DNA of 64,000 bases, from the NCBI GenBank assembly GCA_900169235.1, contig FWCC01000300.1:1-64000 (forward strand), read 5' to 3'. Below the pieces are notes generated by a model that saw only the letters and a program-made list of their open reading frames with translations, ran no database searches and was not told where the DNA came from. Source of the DNA: Zarea fungicola (lineage: Eukaryota; Ascomycota; Sordariomycetes; Hypocreales; Cordycipitaceae). Positions 1 to 12,557 of the stretch are shown here, in pieces. The translations under genes and the position numbers were made by a program. Numbering within the stretch: position 1 is the first letter of the stretch; every line of letters starts with the position of its first letter.

Positions 1-3000
1 CTTTCGCCTCATACCCAGTATATGGCGTACGCACACGCGTTGCATAATTCTAAAAGAAGGCTTCCAGACGTGTTGCACCTGCCCAAGAACTAACCTCAAC
101 TAGGTTATTCGTCTTGGTTTTCGAAGCTTTGGAAGGATGGTTGCATGACCCCAGCCTATAACAAACTCACGCGAATGCATAATAGCAATGCATGTACCGA
201 AAATTTTGCCCAGCCTATTCCCGTTTTAGAGAACAAAACGATCCACTGCTATTAAATAACAAAGAAAGAAGAAAAAGGCTTCCTTTGAAACTTGCTAAAT
301 CCGCGAGTAGAAAGAAGGCAAGAGAGAATTTCTAATTCAAAAACCAATGGAGGTAAAATGGCCTAAATTATGCAAAGGGGGTATGTTTGCAGGAGCATCA
401 ACTTCCCCGTTGAGAAGTCCCCGAAAATCATTACCATAAAAGATAAATAATCTAAAGAGTAATCGTTTTTCTTTAAGTGCCAAAGCTTTTCATCCCAAGT
501 CAACATCCCTGCCTGTTATTATATTGGAGCAATAAACGGCTGCCGTCCCATCCCGATGCCGCCCACAAAGTCACACCAGTCTATTCTATTGCCGTATACC
601 TTTCTGTATCAGTGCCAGTTTCGGTGGGAAAGAAACTATATGTACAACACAGGGGCATTCAAAGAAGCCCACAATGGCTGTTGGTATACTCCATAAATGC
701 CAGTGCGACGAACCCGGCGCACTCGTCTTCATCCGGGCGTAAACGGGCACACACCCCCGTCCCGAGCCCCCGTCCCATCATCTGTCAACTCGTTCCTGAT
801 GGGGTTTGTTCACTACGGAGTACGCTAATGGAGTATCCGTATGGGTTCCCATTTTTGTGCGGATTTCTACCCCGTAACCTCGCCAAGAGCCAAGCAGGAT
901 ACCAGATTTCGTCTCTTTCAACGGGCAACCTCCGTGGAGTTGAAATAATGGAGTTTGTTGCCGAGTATGGAGTACCAGTACGCAATCCTTTCAGAACCAT
1001 GGCGCCAGGGGAGACCAAGTTGCCCTGGGCTTCCGCTGCCTTGTAATATTCGTCCTTTGCCTCAACTTGGGTTACCTTCCTGGAATGGGTGTGTTGCAAA
1101 GGAAACCCCAGATGGTATTAGGCCGAAAGCAAAAGCCCGCACACATGCACACATTCGACACCCAGATACGCACAAGTTGGTGTTGTAATCCCCGTGCCGA
1201 CGCCACGTCTAAAATACCGATTGTAGAAATGCAACATACCAAAAAGGAAAGGCTTGCACTGAAATTAACTGATATGATTCATAGACAAAACTTCAACCAA
1301 CGTTTCCAACAACGTTGCATTATCTACGTTCCAGGCACAACTTCCGCCCACGTTTTACCAGCAAGTTCCAAACTTTGACTACCCAATGGCCTACACGCCC
1401 AAGCCCTGATTCAGCGATATCGTTTTGAGTCAGTGTGTACGTGCTTGCATAGGATGGCCTCCCATCCTCATTTCGGACCACCATGTTCCGATCAATTTGG
1501 TTTGGATACGAGGGAGCCTGCGACGAAGATTAGAGGGCGGGATCTACAAAAGCAAGAAATGAAATAGAAACCCCCTTTCTCAAAACGGTTTGTTCTTTCA
1601 ATCCATTTGTAGCGCAAACTTCAAGTCCCCACGCTTCTGAGTCCTTGTTCTCCAGTTTGTGTGATCCACGTGCAGAGGGTGTTTAGAAGAATGCGACACC
1701 GGAGCCAGAATAAATGTAAATGATCGCTCTTATTCGGTGTAAAGCTGAAAGCGTTCAAGAGCTCCTTACCCAGTTATTCCTTTCTTCTTTCCTGACCGAG
1801 ATCTCGCCACCTCGGTCAGCTTGTGATCTAAGTTGTGCGCCTGGCCGGGAGGCTTGAGAACGGGTATGATGAGATCCCGTCTTCTCTTACCGGTTTGGGC
1901 TAGAAACTGTATTTGTAATGCATTCAATTAATTGCCAAGTTCAGCAGGAGTGCGTATTAATTTGATAAGGTCAAGTGCAAGGTTTGACAAGCTGCTTGTC
2001 CTTTCTCTCCTGCCGGCCTGTTCCGGCGGTGAAAACCTCAACTTTCATGTGTGTGTTCCCTAATAAGCGGATAATGGGACTGTATGTACGTGGTCCCTGT
2101 CGTGCATGCCGCAAGCAAGCTTTTGCCCACCTCTCCACTTGCCAAGGCGACTGCATTATGCATGTCCGTCTATCATGAGTCTGGCAGGGATCTTCGCGGG
2201 GTTTCGAGAACAGCAGACCTGCATCTTAGAAATGAGTCTATTGCACCCAAACTGCAACTAGTTACCCGTTGCTGCCATGTATTACCTTCGTCGAATTTCA
2301 AATATCGTACTTGATTGCCTTTTTTTTTTAATTCTATTTTATCAATTGCTCTTGTCTCTTGCCTCCTGGTTCCAACTTCCCCACGTAGATAGGAAAACAA
2401 ATCAAAGTCATGAAAGAGACAAGAGGCAGTCAACTACCCCAGCCTCCGTGTATATGGGGCGGTCAGGCAACCAAATATATACGCTGCCTGTTGGAAAGAA
2501 ATATCCCGAATCCTATGGCTTCTACCGGTATTTCTTGTCTCCGCGGGACTTATCCTGTCAGGATTCCATGTCCGCGGCGGCATGTTACCGGGAACTGAGC
2601 CAGACATCCTTACCGAGAATTCCCGCTTGTGAAGGGAGAAGATTGAACAAGCCTAGCAACTCTCTCCCCAGCCTGCCCCCCATTTATAGCGAAGAACTTT
2701 TGCAAAGATAACTCCATAATGTTTCTAAAGGTCTCCAATTTGCATTTATTTTCGGGGTAGCGTGCTTTCCTTTACTCAATCTTCGGAGGTGCCGATGCAA
2801 GGTTCCTGGTAAAGAACCACCCACGACGCCACGCCATTATATACCCTTGCCAGTATACGGAGGCCATGCACTATGTATGTATGTACGTAGTAAGTCTGCC
2901 CCAGAAAGAGATGTGCCTCTCAACGCCATTTCAATACAGAAAGCAAAATAAATCGCTGGTCAAATCAAATGCCAATTTGCGATGGATTCCGCTTTTCTAC

Positions 3001-3176
3001 TTTTCGATGAAGCAAGACTCGCTACCAAGTGGCGGCGCCCAGCGGAGTAGTTCCTTTCAGACAGCTGGTGATTTTTCAAGTATCCAAACGGAGAGCAGTC
3101 GTTATTCTCTTGGGGTTTGTCCCTTCTTCAGTTACATTACTCCGGTCCATCATCGCTCATTCTACGGAGTAGCTAG

Positions 3177-3208
3177 AAAATTTCAATGGAAGAAAATTTC
3201 AATGGAAG
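3177..3208. repeat. 16-bp tandem duplication
   Basis: The unit AAAATTTCAATGGAAG occurs twice head to tail, followed by a partial third copy (AAAATTTCA). It lies six bases after a TACGGAGTA copy. No function is evident. Confidence 0.85.
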
Positions 3209-4340
3209 AAAATTTCACGCGAGCCTGTTGTCGTGAAATGACTAGGCCAGTGCACGAAGGGAGCGAAGCCGCTGCAAACCCCCGCCTTACAGGATGTGAT
3301 ATGCTTTTGCCGTGCGACGCAAGCCGCACTGTCCATTGAAAACATCAGATTCATTTCCTGAGTATATGGTGACGGTTGCATACATAGTTGATGCCCTAGC
3401 TGCAATAGTAGCCCTCCCTCTGTCTTTCGTTTTGGGCAGACGAGAATGGACATGGGCTTGCAGATACCTGAAAGGGAGGGGGGTTGAAGATAGCCGTTGG
3501 ACAAGGATCTTGCTGGCTCGCCGGCGCCCCAGGAAGTGAGAACTGTAAAAGTTGGGCCAACCTTTTTCTTGCATCACTTTGTTGTGTGAGTGGTTCACTG
3601 GAACCCGAGCTGCTGGCCGCCATTTTTACTAAGTAGTTCATACTCATTGCTTCTGTGATCTAGCTTGTTGCAAATAGTTGAATGTTCCGTGATAATAACA
3701 ATGGACGCCGAATGACCGACGCCATTCCTTGTTCGGGATTTCATCGTGCCCCCCCCCCTTCCGAAGACTACGCAAGGCTTACGCATTTGTGCCGCAATCT
3801 ATTACTAAAAGGACTACACGTTATACAAGACAAATTACAGTTTCGGTCTGTCGTCTCGATCGGGCACCACTGACACGTTGTCTGTATCCCTCCAGAAACT
3901 GCGATCCAATGAAGGCAAGCTTTGTTGACGGGGTCTCGAGCACATCCTCGACAAACGATGTTTGCGGCACATAAATCAAGGCTGTAGCTGGCAGCGGCTC
4001 GCACACGGTTTCCCATGCAACCCAATTTAGCGGCGCAGCTATCCGGTAGCTCCCCCGTCCATATAAGAGGGCTGCAAAACAGATAGTGTGTGAATAGGGC
4101 CCAGCTACTACGTTGTATGGCGCGCCACACAATCGTAGGTGGCTTCGAAGAGAGTACGACTTCACCGTCGACGAGGGCAGCCACTCCGGCGCGAAAGCCG
4201 AATGAGGCAACAGAATCCTTCAGCCCCCAAGTTAGCTGCATAGAAGTCAAGCAGCCAGGAGAGGGGAAGAACGCAAGCAATGAATTTGCTTTTAGGTCAC
4301 CGGCAGTGAATGAGCTAGTACATGCATACACCCCCTCTCT

Positions 4341-4380
4341 TCCCTTTTCTTCCCTTTTCTTCCCTTTTCTTCCCCTTTTC
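4341..4380. repeat. Pyrimidine decamer repeat
   Basis: Three exact copies of TCCCTTTTCT and one variant with an extra C. It is a simple polypyrimidine tract that could form a triplex or act as a promoter CT tract, but no gene lies next to it. Confidence 0.85.
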
Positions 4381-7344
4381 TGCAGGCTTTGTGCCGTGTA
4401 ACTGGGATGCGACGGCAATGTAGAGTTGGCAGAATGTAGCGATATCCGACATTGTATGGCCGCCCACCTACCACCTCTTCTTGTTAGTGAGGTGGCCGAG
4501 GGCATGGAGTCCTTTCCAGCAAATATTGCACAGTTAAAGATGGCATCTAGTTAGCAGAGATCGTCTATATCAGCCGGGTAAGAGGCAAAGGGAGAGTCTG
4601 GGGGAAGCTGGTTCTCGCGGACGTCCTGTCCTCAGTGCCATTATTAGTGTTACAACTAGATAACTGCGGTTGTATCCTAAACCGGCATGGCCCGGCGGAA
4701 CTCTCCCCAACAGGCTGCATGTGTGCAATGTACAGTCAAGCAAGCTCTTGGTTATGGGGTTGCTTCTAGCAGCCTGAGGGAATGTCTTTGATGGTTGTTT
4801 GTAACGCAATGCACAAGGCTGGTTTATTGTGGCTTTTTTTGCTTTTTCTTGCACTTCAGCGATATCTACGATGGCGGCGGCATGCGGGCCAAAGATGAAG
4901 TATTGGATGTTTTATCGTACGTGGCTTTGGGGCTGCGCTCCAAATAGATTGTTTGCGAACGAGAGCCGCAAGCCAAGCTCTTAGAGCGAATTATTACTGT
5001 GTAAATGCGGGGGATGATGGATGGGGGTTTTTTTTTCCCTGGGGAGTAGAACGGTTACTGAAATCGCCAGTCCATGTAGCATTGTGTTCCCACTCCTATT
5101 TGCGGCTGAGAGGTTCGCAAGCCCTGGTTCCTGAGATGAATGGCATCGTGGAATGCGAACCCTGTAATATGTGACCGTTGTTATGTCGCTTGGGAGGATT
5201 CGGAAAGGCTCAGAGGTAATGGTGCTGAGATTTGCATAATGTTTAGACATTCTTGTGCCTTCTTTTCCTGATCCGTTCGTTTATCCGTCAAAACTTTAAT
5301 CATTAAAAAGTTTCCGTCAGGGCAAGGTATCAGTTCGACTAGGCTGGCCAAGCATCAAGACTTGCGAGTCTATCAGGGGTGAAGGAGTGACGAAATGAGC
5401 ATGAGACACTATAAGCACCTTAGTGGTCTGCTAACACCTGTCTAGACAGCACTGCGGCCAACCGGCAAAGGCCATTAAAACTTAAACTTCCAGGCCATTT
5501 TTCAGCGGCTACCCACCTGAATCTAGGCAACGTCAGGGCCTTTTAATCGCGCCTACAGTGGGTGCACTGGTAGGTCTCACGGCAGCAGAGAGCACCAGCC
5601 TCTAGGTACTTTAGTAATTGTAGTTAATGTCCTGCTCAGGTTCTATTTGTCAATACGTACACCGCCACACGCGCTCTGAGAAACGTGTCTTAGTGTCTTA
5701 GTGTCCTACTTTTACTTTTATTTTGTAAACGCATGATTTCAAATTTATCCGTGTCTGCCGATGCGGCGCAGACTTAACCCAAAGTCTATAGCAAGTCCGT
5801 TCTACACTTCCGTTAATACGGAACACTCCCTTGCCCGCGTCACTGCCAGTCTTCAGCACAGCCGAGAGAGATGAATGGTCCGGCCCCGTTACAAACGAGC
5901 ATCAGATCAAGCCAAGCATATGTCGAGAAACGTCAAGGTGTGCCGTTTTCTCGTTTACTTCATCATAGCCCATGCCCATGTCTAGATAAGACACAGCCAA
6001 AGCTCGGCGATTGCTCAATTTGGAGAGTTCAACAATCGTGTTGGTGGCGTTTTAGCTTGAGCAAAAACGGACGGGAATCGAGTTTGTAACAAGATGCGCC
6101 GTCTCATGAAGTATCAGTGGCTTGAAGGGCTTCCAATATCAAGCCGGAATGACGTACTTGGTAGGCTTGTCTTGCTTGTTGGGGTGGCTTGCCAAAACGG
6201 TGTTGCGCCTCGTGACTGGCTATTGCGCTGCTGTTGCTACTCGGTGTCGAGAGAAGATTGGCAGCAGGACCAAAGTCTATCAAGAATAGCCCTGACTTGT
6301 TTGTCATTGCCAATACTCTTGGTCATACCTGCAGAGTCAAAATTGCCCCAGAATTTGTCACGTCTTCGGCGTGGTGCTGTATCATTTCGACCAATCCCAT
6401 GTATCCCCCTTACCTAGCCTGCCACCTGAGAAGATGGTCTAGTAAATGGGTCAATGTTGTGATAAATACTTTGAGGGAAGTTTGCCAAGGAAAACGATAT
6501 ATCCTCGGGAAGAGATAGTCTGGCAATTTAGCTGCAGAAACCTAGGCCCTTGTTATTACATGTACACCACCGTGCATCCCAGCCGTACAGAACCTTCTTT
6601 ATGTCGTGTTCACCCATGCACATCTCCTCGAGGTGCAGTTCGGTCTCCAAACTAAGTTGCCTTTTTCTGTGTTGATTCAACATAAAATGCACAGCTTGAC
6701 TATTAGTTCATCATGGTGGTTCCCTGTTGCGATAGCAATAGTTATTAGGCTCGTCGGCTATGTGATCGACTGTGCGGAGCCGACGGTCGGGTCATGGCAA
6801 GCAAGGTGAAGCTTACCCAGCTGCCGGGTTTATTTAGTGAGTTCAAAGAAGTCTAGATAACCTGGGTTGCCTGGGATGCTGGATATTCGGTAGCTAGTCA
6901 TGTAAATTTATCACACAGCATCCATTTTTCGTCATATTCTCTTGCCACCTGCTTTTGTCGCAATCCATGCACCACGTTGCGATCAGCTATCCCGCCTACT
7001 TGGAGCGTGCCGCCCGGGTTGCATGCTAGTTATGCAGGTATGGTATGGTGCATGTGGAATCGGGCGAGGTGAGGGTGTGCGTGCATCAAACGTTGGTTCT
7101 CTCTTTTCACGCATGTGTTACAAGTTTCTTTTGCGCCACTATGTATAGAATAACTTCAAAATAAAACAAACTCATTGGATAATAGACGAGGAAAAGGCAG
7201 GCTCACAATTTGTGTAGTAATTGGGTGGGGTTGTTCTACCTGCAAGCAAGGTGTGTCCAGCTGAGGCTGGAAAAAACCTGTTGATGCAAAGGGTGTCAAG
7301 ACATGGAGGGCAATCGTGTCAAATAAAATGTATCATTTTGTTTG

Positions 7345-7361
7345 TTTTTTTTTTTTTTTTT
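7345..7361. repeat. Poly-T tract (17 nt)
   Basis: Uninterrupted run of 17 T in non-coding sequence. Similar runs recur through the gene-poor half, for example 18251-18288 (T-rich) and 19301-19316 (A16). Confidence 0.9.
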
Positions 7362-8980
7362 AGCTCATCTATCGGAACAAAGTGCCGTTCGATTTCAGCT
7401 CCCGCATCTCTTGCTTCGATGACTATTGGAAGCGAAGAAGAAAAAGGCGATGTATACGACGGCGCAAGTCGGGAGCTATCAGCATATTGCGACTTCCTAG
7501 TCCGCCATCATCGTTTTTGTCTCGCTGTGCGAGAAACGAAATCTGCGGGCTCTTCGTCGCTCAGAATTTCTAATACCTATTTCGTGAAGTAAACGCCCCC
7601 CATAAAGTTTTGTCATATTTCATTTGGTCGCACAAGGGCCTCTCCTCTGTGCTGTCTATTTGCACCATTTTGAGGCCTCAGCCTGCTCGCCACCCCATAT
7701 TCACGAGGTGTGCCACTGGCTGTTTAAATGTCTCGCAATTTATTAAAGAGAGAACTCCAAATGTAGCAAGCCGGTAGTTGTGCGCTTTCCGACTACCCTG
7801 CCCCCAGTATTATAATTCCCTCATGGCTAATTAAAAGAGAGAGAAACCCGAATAAGAACAATTAAAAAGGACTAGATGAGTGGACAGTTCGTTTGTATAG
7901 ACGCCTTCACTCTTGGAAACGGGAAAGACCAAAAGTAACGAGGCTATTGCGTGTAGGTGGTGACCGGCGACTTTTCTGCACACCTTGTTCGCTCAGCCCA
8001 CCATTCAGCCTCTTGCCTCGCTCAACATGCTATTTACAGACGTCCATGTCTGGCAAAACCCGCAGCTCAGGCGGAAAGCGAGCGCTGATCCATTCTCTGC
8101 AACACAATGCGACCCTGTTTAGCACAGCTCTTACAAGGCGCTGGAGCCTTTTGGCCCCCCCGCCCACACATCATTCTTCACAAGCTGCTCCTGGCCGATC
8201 AGGCATTCTCGGCACCGCTAGTCCACGCTATGCTATTCTCAGCAGAGAGTAAAACGAACTCTATTAGTTCATTTGGTATCCAAGTGTCTAGGGACCATAT
8301 ACCGACCCATCAAGGCTGTGAGACGTCATTGTTCCCCTTTGCAACCCGCAAAACCATTCACCTCGACAGGCGTTCGCCATGCACCTCGTTATGGATTCCC
8401 AGGCATTTTCACAATATATTTATGGAATTAGAATTGAGCAATGGAGACGTGTTTTAAAAATGGTTGCCAGGTTTCATGGTAAGTACTACTAGACAATCTA
8501 TACTGTCGCAAACACGCTTGTGGCTCTGAAAATGAAAAACGCATATAGATCAGAGATTGAGAGATCCATAGAGTACAGCAAAGATTGCGTTGCACATAAA
8601 TATATGTTCAGTCGTTAAAAAAAAACAAAAACAAAAAACAAAATAATCCCAGAATCAAATCGCCATGCCAGATATATCGTGTGTGTATAATAAAGTTGGA
8701 AAAAAATGTGAAGAAATAGATATCAAAAAGTCCCATAAAGTCTTTCCCAGCGACTTTGTTACTGCTTCCAAAATAAACGCCATGTGTATTCCGTTGTCTT
8801 TTAAATCCAACCGTTTTGGTTTATGTGGGGGCCATGTTTCATTGAGGGCCACGTTGCTGCCCGCCTCGAGAATATGTCGAGATAAGAGAGAGTGTAGAAT
8901 GCGGAAGAGAGAATGAGGTAGGCAACGCGGCATATGGACAAAAGCCCTCGTAAGTCCCCCAGACTGGTAAATTGTACAGC

Positions 8981-9002
8981 CTCGTCAACTACAGTTGACG
9001 AG
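8981..9002. other. Perfect 10-bp inverted repeat after the bZIP stop
   Basis: Arms CTCGTCAACT and AGTTGACGAG are fully complementary and separated by only AC. The element lies 13-34 nt downstream of the bZIP stop codon on the minus strand, so it should be in the 3' UTR, where the RNA could form a tight hairpin. As DNA it is also a near-palindrome containing a GTCAAC/GTTGAC core. Whether it acts as an RNA element or a protein site cannot be told from sequence. Confidence 0.8.
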
Positions 9003-9014
9003 AGTATTCTCCAT

Positions 9015-10105
9015 TTACTGGGAAAGATGTCCCATCATGCCGGGCGAGCCGGGCATGGAAAGCGGTGTGGTCGGGTACTCGAAGCCAGTCTCCGAGCATG
9101 CCGTCGACTCGAACGAGTGTGACAGAGGAGGAGTCTGAAGCAAACCCCGAATCAGTACTTTGGATTCTCTTGTGGCTGGAGGGGGTAGCGCACCATCTTT
9201 CCTTTCTCAAGGGTAGACGGCGTGCTGTCTCGGCAGACTCACGTTAGGAGCATTGGGAGAAGCGCCATAGTGGCTCATATCCAGAGCAGATGGGCCAAAG
9301 GAGTAGTTGAAGTAGCTGCCAAGACCATCGTCCCCCGAGTAGGGTTCGCGCTTGACGAAGGGATCCGTGAAGTGGGTGGTCGAAGGCATGACACCAGGCA
9401 GAGAGGAGCTCATGTAGGTGCCGTTGAAGGGCTCGCCAGCGCTGATGGTAGGGTATGGCTGCGCAGCCGCGTAGGGCTGGAGAAGCATGTCATCGGGAGC
9501 CGGATAAGGAGTGTATGAGGAAAACATTGGCGGCGAAGGGCCACGCTCGCGGTCGTCAAAGGAGCCGGCAAAGACGAAGTCGTCAGAGCCAGCGAGTGAG
9601 GGTGAGTACTGGTGAACAGGCTTCGAGGGGATAGAAATGGCCTCTGTCGTGCTAGCCTTGGAGGCTTTGGGAGACTTGCTGGTGGATGTGCGCTTGGTAA
9701 CCTTGTGGGTGCTGCCGGTGCTAGAGGGGCTGGTGACTGAGGTCTTGTCGGTCTCTCCATCGTCAGAAGAGCCGGCACGGCGCTCGAGATCTTCCAGACG
9801 GCGCTTGAGCTTCTTGCCTGTAAAGGTTGTTAGCTTGATGCTGCGGCAGGGTTGCGCAACTCGCGGCCGAGTAGGTCGGATTGCTGTGGCATATTGCGTT
9901 TGCACATACGGTAGTTGCGCTGAGCAATGCGGTTCTGGATTCTGCGGCGCTCGGCCAAGTCGGAAATCTTGGTCCAGTCCTCGTCAGGAAGAGCTGATGA
10001 GCTGAAGGCGCTGCTGGTCCCATGTGTAGAATATTGTCTGGGAGCGGCCTGCTGAGGCACAGCGTACATGTACGCCTGTTGTTGAGGCATGGTGTAGACA
10101 GACAT
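9015..10105 (-). CDS. bZIP transcription factor (three exons)
   Basis: Exons on the minus strand are 10105-9910, 9817-9243 and 9134-9015; introns of 92 bp (GTATGT...CAG) and 108 bp (GTGAGT...CAG). The joined frame gives 296 residues. The basic region at about residues 51-71 has the bZIP invariant N-x7-R (N58...R66); the first intron splits codon R66, and the frame resumes with KKLKRRLEDLERRAG. The zipper is short: few heptad leucines before a Ser/Asp-rich stretch, as in many fungal bZIPs of the YAP/Bach2-like type. The rest is low-complexity Ser/Pro/Tyr-rich, typical of an activation region. Exon 3 encodes a proline/serine/methionine-rich tail (residues 258-296). The start is the first in-frame ATG; upstream in frame there is only TTG. 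It should act in the nucleus as a DNA-binding regulator; its targets and exact orthologue are unknown. It is the only gene in the first 40 kb. Confidence 0.88.
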
Positions 10106-10222
10106 GCTGTGTATGTGTGTGAGGTTGAGAGAGTAAAGAGTTGTAGGATTGGCTGTGATACTATGGCAGAGAGGAGTGGCCAAAGTATGTCAAGAGAACA
10201 GAGAGAGCAGGAAGACGAGGTC

Positions 10223-10333
10223 TTATAGTTGTTCTTGGCAGAGGAAGTAAAAGATCGCGAAATCGCTTGAGTCTTGAGATTGATGGAGATGGTAGGGCGA
10301 GATCCTATAAGCCATGTGGGAGGGCGAGGTCAT
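10223..10333 (-). promoter_or_regulatory. Possible upstream ORF of the bZIP gene
   Basis: An ATG-started 36-codon frame (10333 to a TAA at 10223) precedes the bZIP start by 117 nt on the same strand. A second in-frame ATG lies at 10315. An ATTTAAAT element at about 10337-10345 could serve as a TATA box. If transcription starts upstream of 10333 or 10315 this would be a uORF. The transcript start is unknown, so the call is weak. Confidence 0.25.
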
Positions 10334-12538
10334 ACATTTAAATATCTCGTGGACTGGAACGAGGTTCTGAGGAGTGTGTGGTAGTGCCCCCCCAGGCTGG
10401 CAGTCGACAGGTGCCTCCACACATGGTATTCACTGCCAGCACCCTAGTCATTCAGGGAAAAGCTTAGAGATACACCTCTCCGACGGATGGAGAGGGCAAG
10501 GCTGCTTTCTTGCTGGGAGCTTGGGGACTTCTGTTGTGTGGACTGGGGAGTGGAGGGCCCCCAGTGAGGTAGGTACCTAGTGAGGAGAGAGGAGGGGTGC
10601 GGGCCTGAATGACAACTGCCATGGACCCTACAGACGGGTGATCTCCATGGCTCCAGGGCAAGAGAGGGGAGTGTCCTTGGCTTCGACATTCAAAAGAAGC
10701 AGGCGGGAGCCATTTTCCTGAACTGCCATAAAGGCGGGTCCGAGAGGTACCAGTGGAAAACTGCCAGGGGGGTCGGGACGATGCTATTTGCGTGTGGTTT
10801 TGCAGGAAAACGTTGTCGTGGGGGTGGCAGAAAAGATACCTAGGTCGACAGGGATGAGAGGGGGTTCACCGGCATCTTCAGGCTATCGGCGGGCGTGTCT
10901 TGTGCAAAGGGGTGGCAACAAAAAAACCGAAGCTACTCAATACCGACAGCGGGAAATGGGAGTGGCTTTAGTCGCAAGAAAGAGGGGGGCGTGGCTTGCG
11001 TTCGTCTAGCAAGGGTGTGAGTGGGACCAGAAGGAGAAGCTGGGTGGCGTACTTGCCTAAACAGCTGGGTCATATCTTTTTCTTCCATACTGACAAGGGG
11101 CAGAGAGGCTTCACTGAATCGGTGCCCACTTGGCGGTTACCGTCTACAACAAGTACCTTTTGCCGACTTAGGAGAGAAAGAATTAGCCCAAATTTATTTT
11201 GGTCTCTGGTATGGGTCTGGACAGGTGCTGGTGGGAGTGAGGGTCGACCAGCAGGCAAGAAGCAGGCAAGCCAGGTCAGAACGCCTTTTCAGTAACCAGG
11301 GTATCCGTATACTGAGCACAGAGAGAGGTCACACACGACGCCATGTCTCTGCCGTCCCGAGAGACATTGTCCTCACAATCAAAGAGAGCAATCCGGAGCG
11401 TTTCATCGGTGGATTTTCTCTTCATGTCTTGTCCTCTTTGTCTGGGCAGCAATTTTGTCTCATTTCCAAGAGCTTAGGAATAGCCAGTGAGACAAAGATC
11501 GAAGCTTTCTGCCTCTGCCTGTTCGCAGTACCAGTACGTACTATATTCCTGTCATCTCCAGAGCACAGTGTCTCTGTTTCTATCTCTACCAAGTATTCCT
11601 CCAGGTCTCTATGACACTTTGACCACCAGAAGTTCGGCCAGCCCAGGACTACTGATTGAGTTGAATCCACATTGTTAAAAAAAGGTCTCGGCGGCATTGC
11701 TTGCTAGCAACAACGTGCGCCGCAGTACCAAAAAAAAAGAACGTAGTGGCTTAGTCCTCTTTTTTTTTTTACTTTTTTAGCCAGACCGATTCCAAAAGTT
11801 CCCGCAAGCCCACGATTCTAAAATAAAATGATTTGAATTTCATGGCGCGCTGGGTATACTGAAAAAGCTCCAGTGGCGTCAACGGCTTGTTACCTACGCC
11901 TCCTTCAGAAGCGGAACCCAAGCATGCGGCGCCGCCTAGCCGGGACTTGCATCCCGAACCAGCTAATAGTTTCATCGTGGCTTGCTTCAATTTTTTGAAG
12001 TAAAATTGCCAAGGGCTCTTCATGGATACTCTTCCTTTTCATTCCTCCTATCTTGGCGATGCTTCACTATGTACTTCTTCCAGCCCGTTGCCCTGCTCAT
12101 CCCGCACACTTGGACAAAGGACCCGCAACGGCACTCGCCGGCTGTCAAAAAAGCAGGTAACATACCCAGTGCTGGGCCACAGGCAATTTAGCTGATGAAT
12201 CCCGCCTGTCAAAAAACAAGGTCGTATTTTTTCCATGGCACAAATCGGTTCTTGTCCGCTAATTTGGGGGCCCTTCTCTGGGTACGAAGTTAACCGGATG
12301 CACATAAGGCTGGTTTTAGGATTCTCTCCCCGTCCCCCTGGTTCAAGAGCCATACTGCAAATGGGCAAATCTTGCAATCTTGGAAATGGATTGAGAGAGG
12401 ATATTGGCAGCATGGACTTTTTAATTTTGATCCCCGGCGAAACCCTGCGATCTTCCAGCCAGGGCGGTATGTAGTACCTACAGCTTTGAAACCAAGTTGA
12501 TAGAGTTTGTTGCTGTTTCCCAGTACCGGCTGGCTGGC

Positions 12539-12557
12539 GGGCGGGCGGGCGGGCGGG
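12539..12557 (+). other. G-quadruplex candidate (GGGC repeat)
   Basis: Five GGG runs (12539-41, 12543-45, 12547-49, 12551-53, 12555-57), each separated by a single C. This fits the strict G3N1 quadruplex pattern on the plus strand; the minus strand would give the i-motif complement. It lies about 2.4 kb upstream of the bZIP start in non-coding sequence. Confidence 0.8.

Larger units (their letters stand above)
1..9014. other. Gene-poor region, left of the bZIP gene
   Basis: I see no supportable gene here. All open frames are short, many begin at non-ATG codons, and none shows a family motif, a sensible splice structure or protein-like composition. Landmarks are two copies of TACGGAGTA (814-822 and 3163-3171), a 16-bp tandem duplication (3177-3208), a pyrimidine repeat (4341-4380), a C10 run (3749-3758), a T17 run (7345-7361) and an A-rich tract (8617-8642). 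Base composition looks mixed rather than AT-rich, so it does not resemble RIP-mutated transposon remains by eye. The last few tens of bases are presumably the 3' UTR of the bZIP gene. Confidence 0.6.

Noticed and set aside
477..1046. 189-codon frame near the left end
   Set aside because: No recognisable domain, and it begins at a non-ATG codon in sequence that otherwise looks non-coding.
3768..4505. 245-codon frame in the left desert, minus strand
   Set aside because: Composition is random-like, it reads through the pyrimidine decamer repeat, and no motif, splice context or domain supports it.
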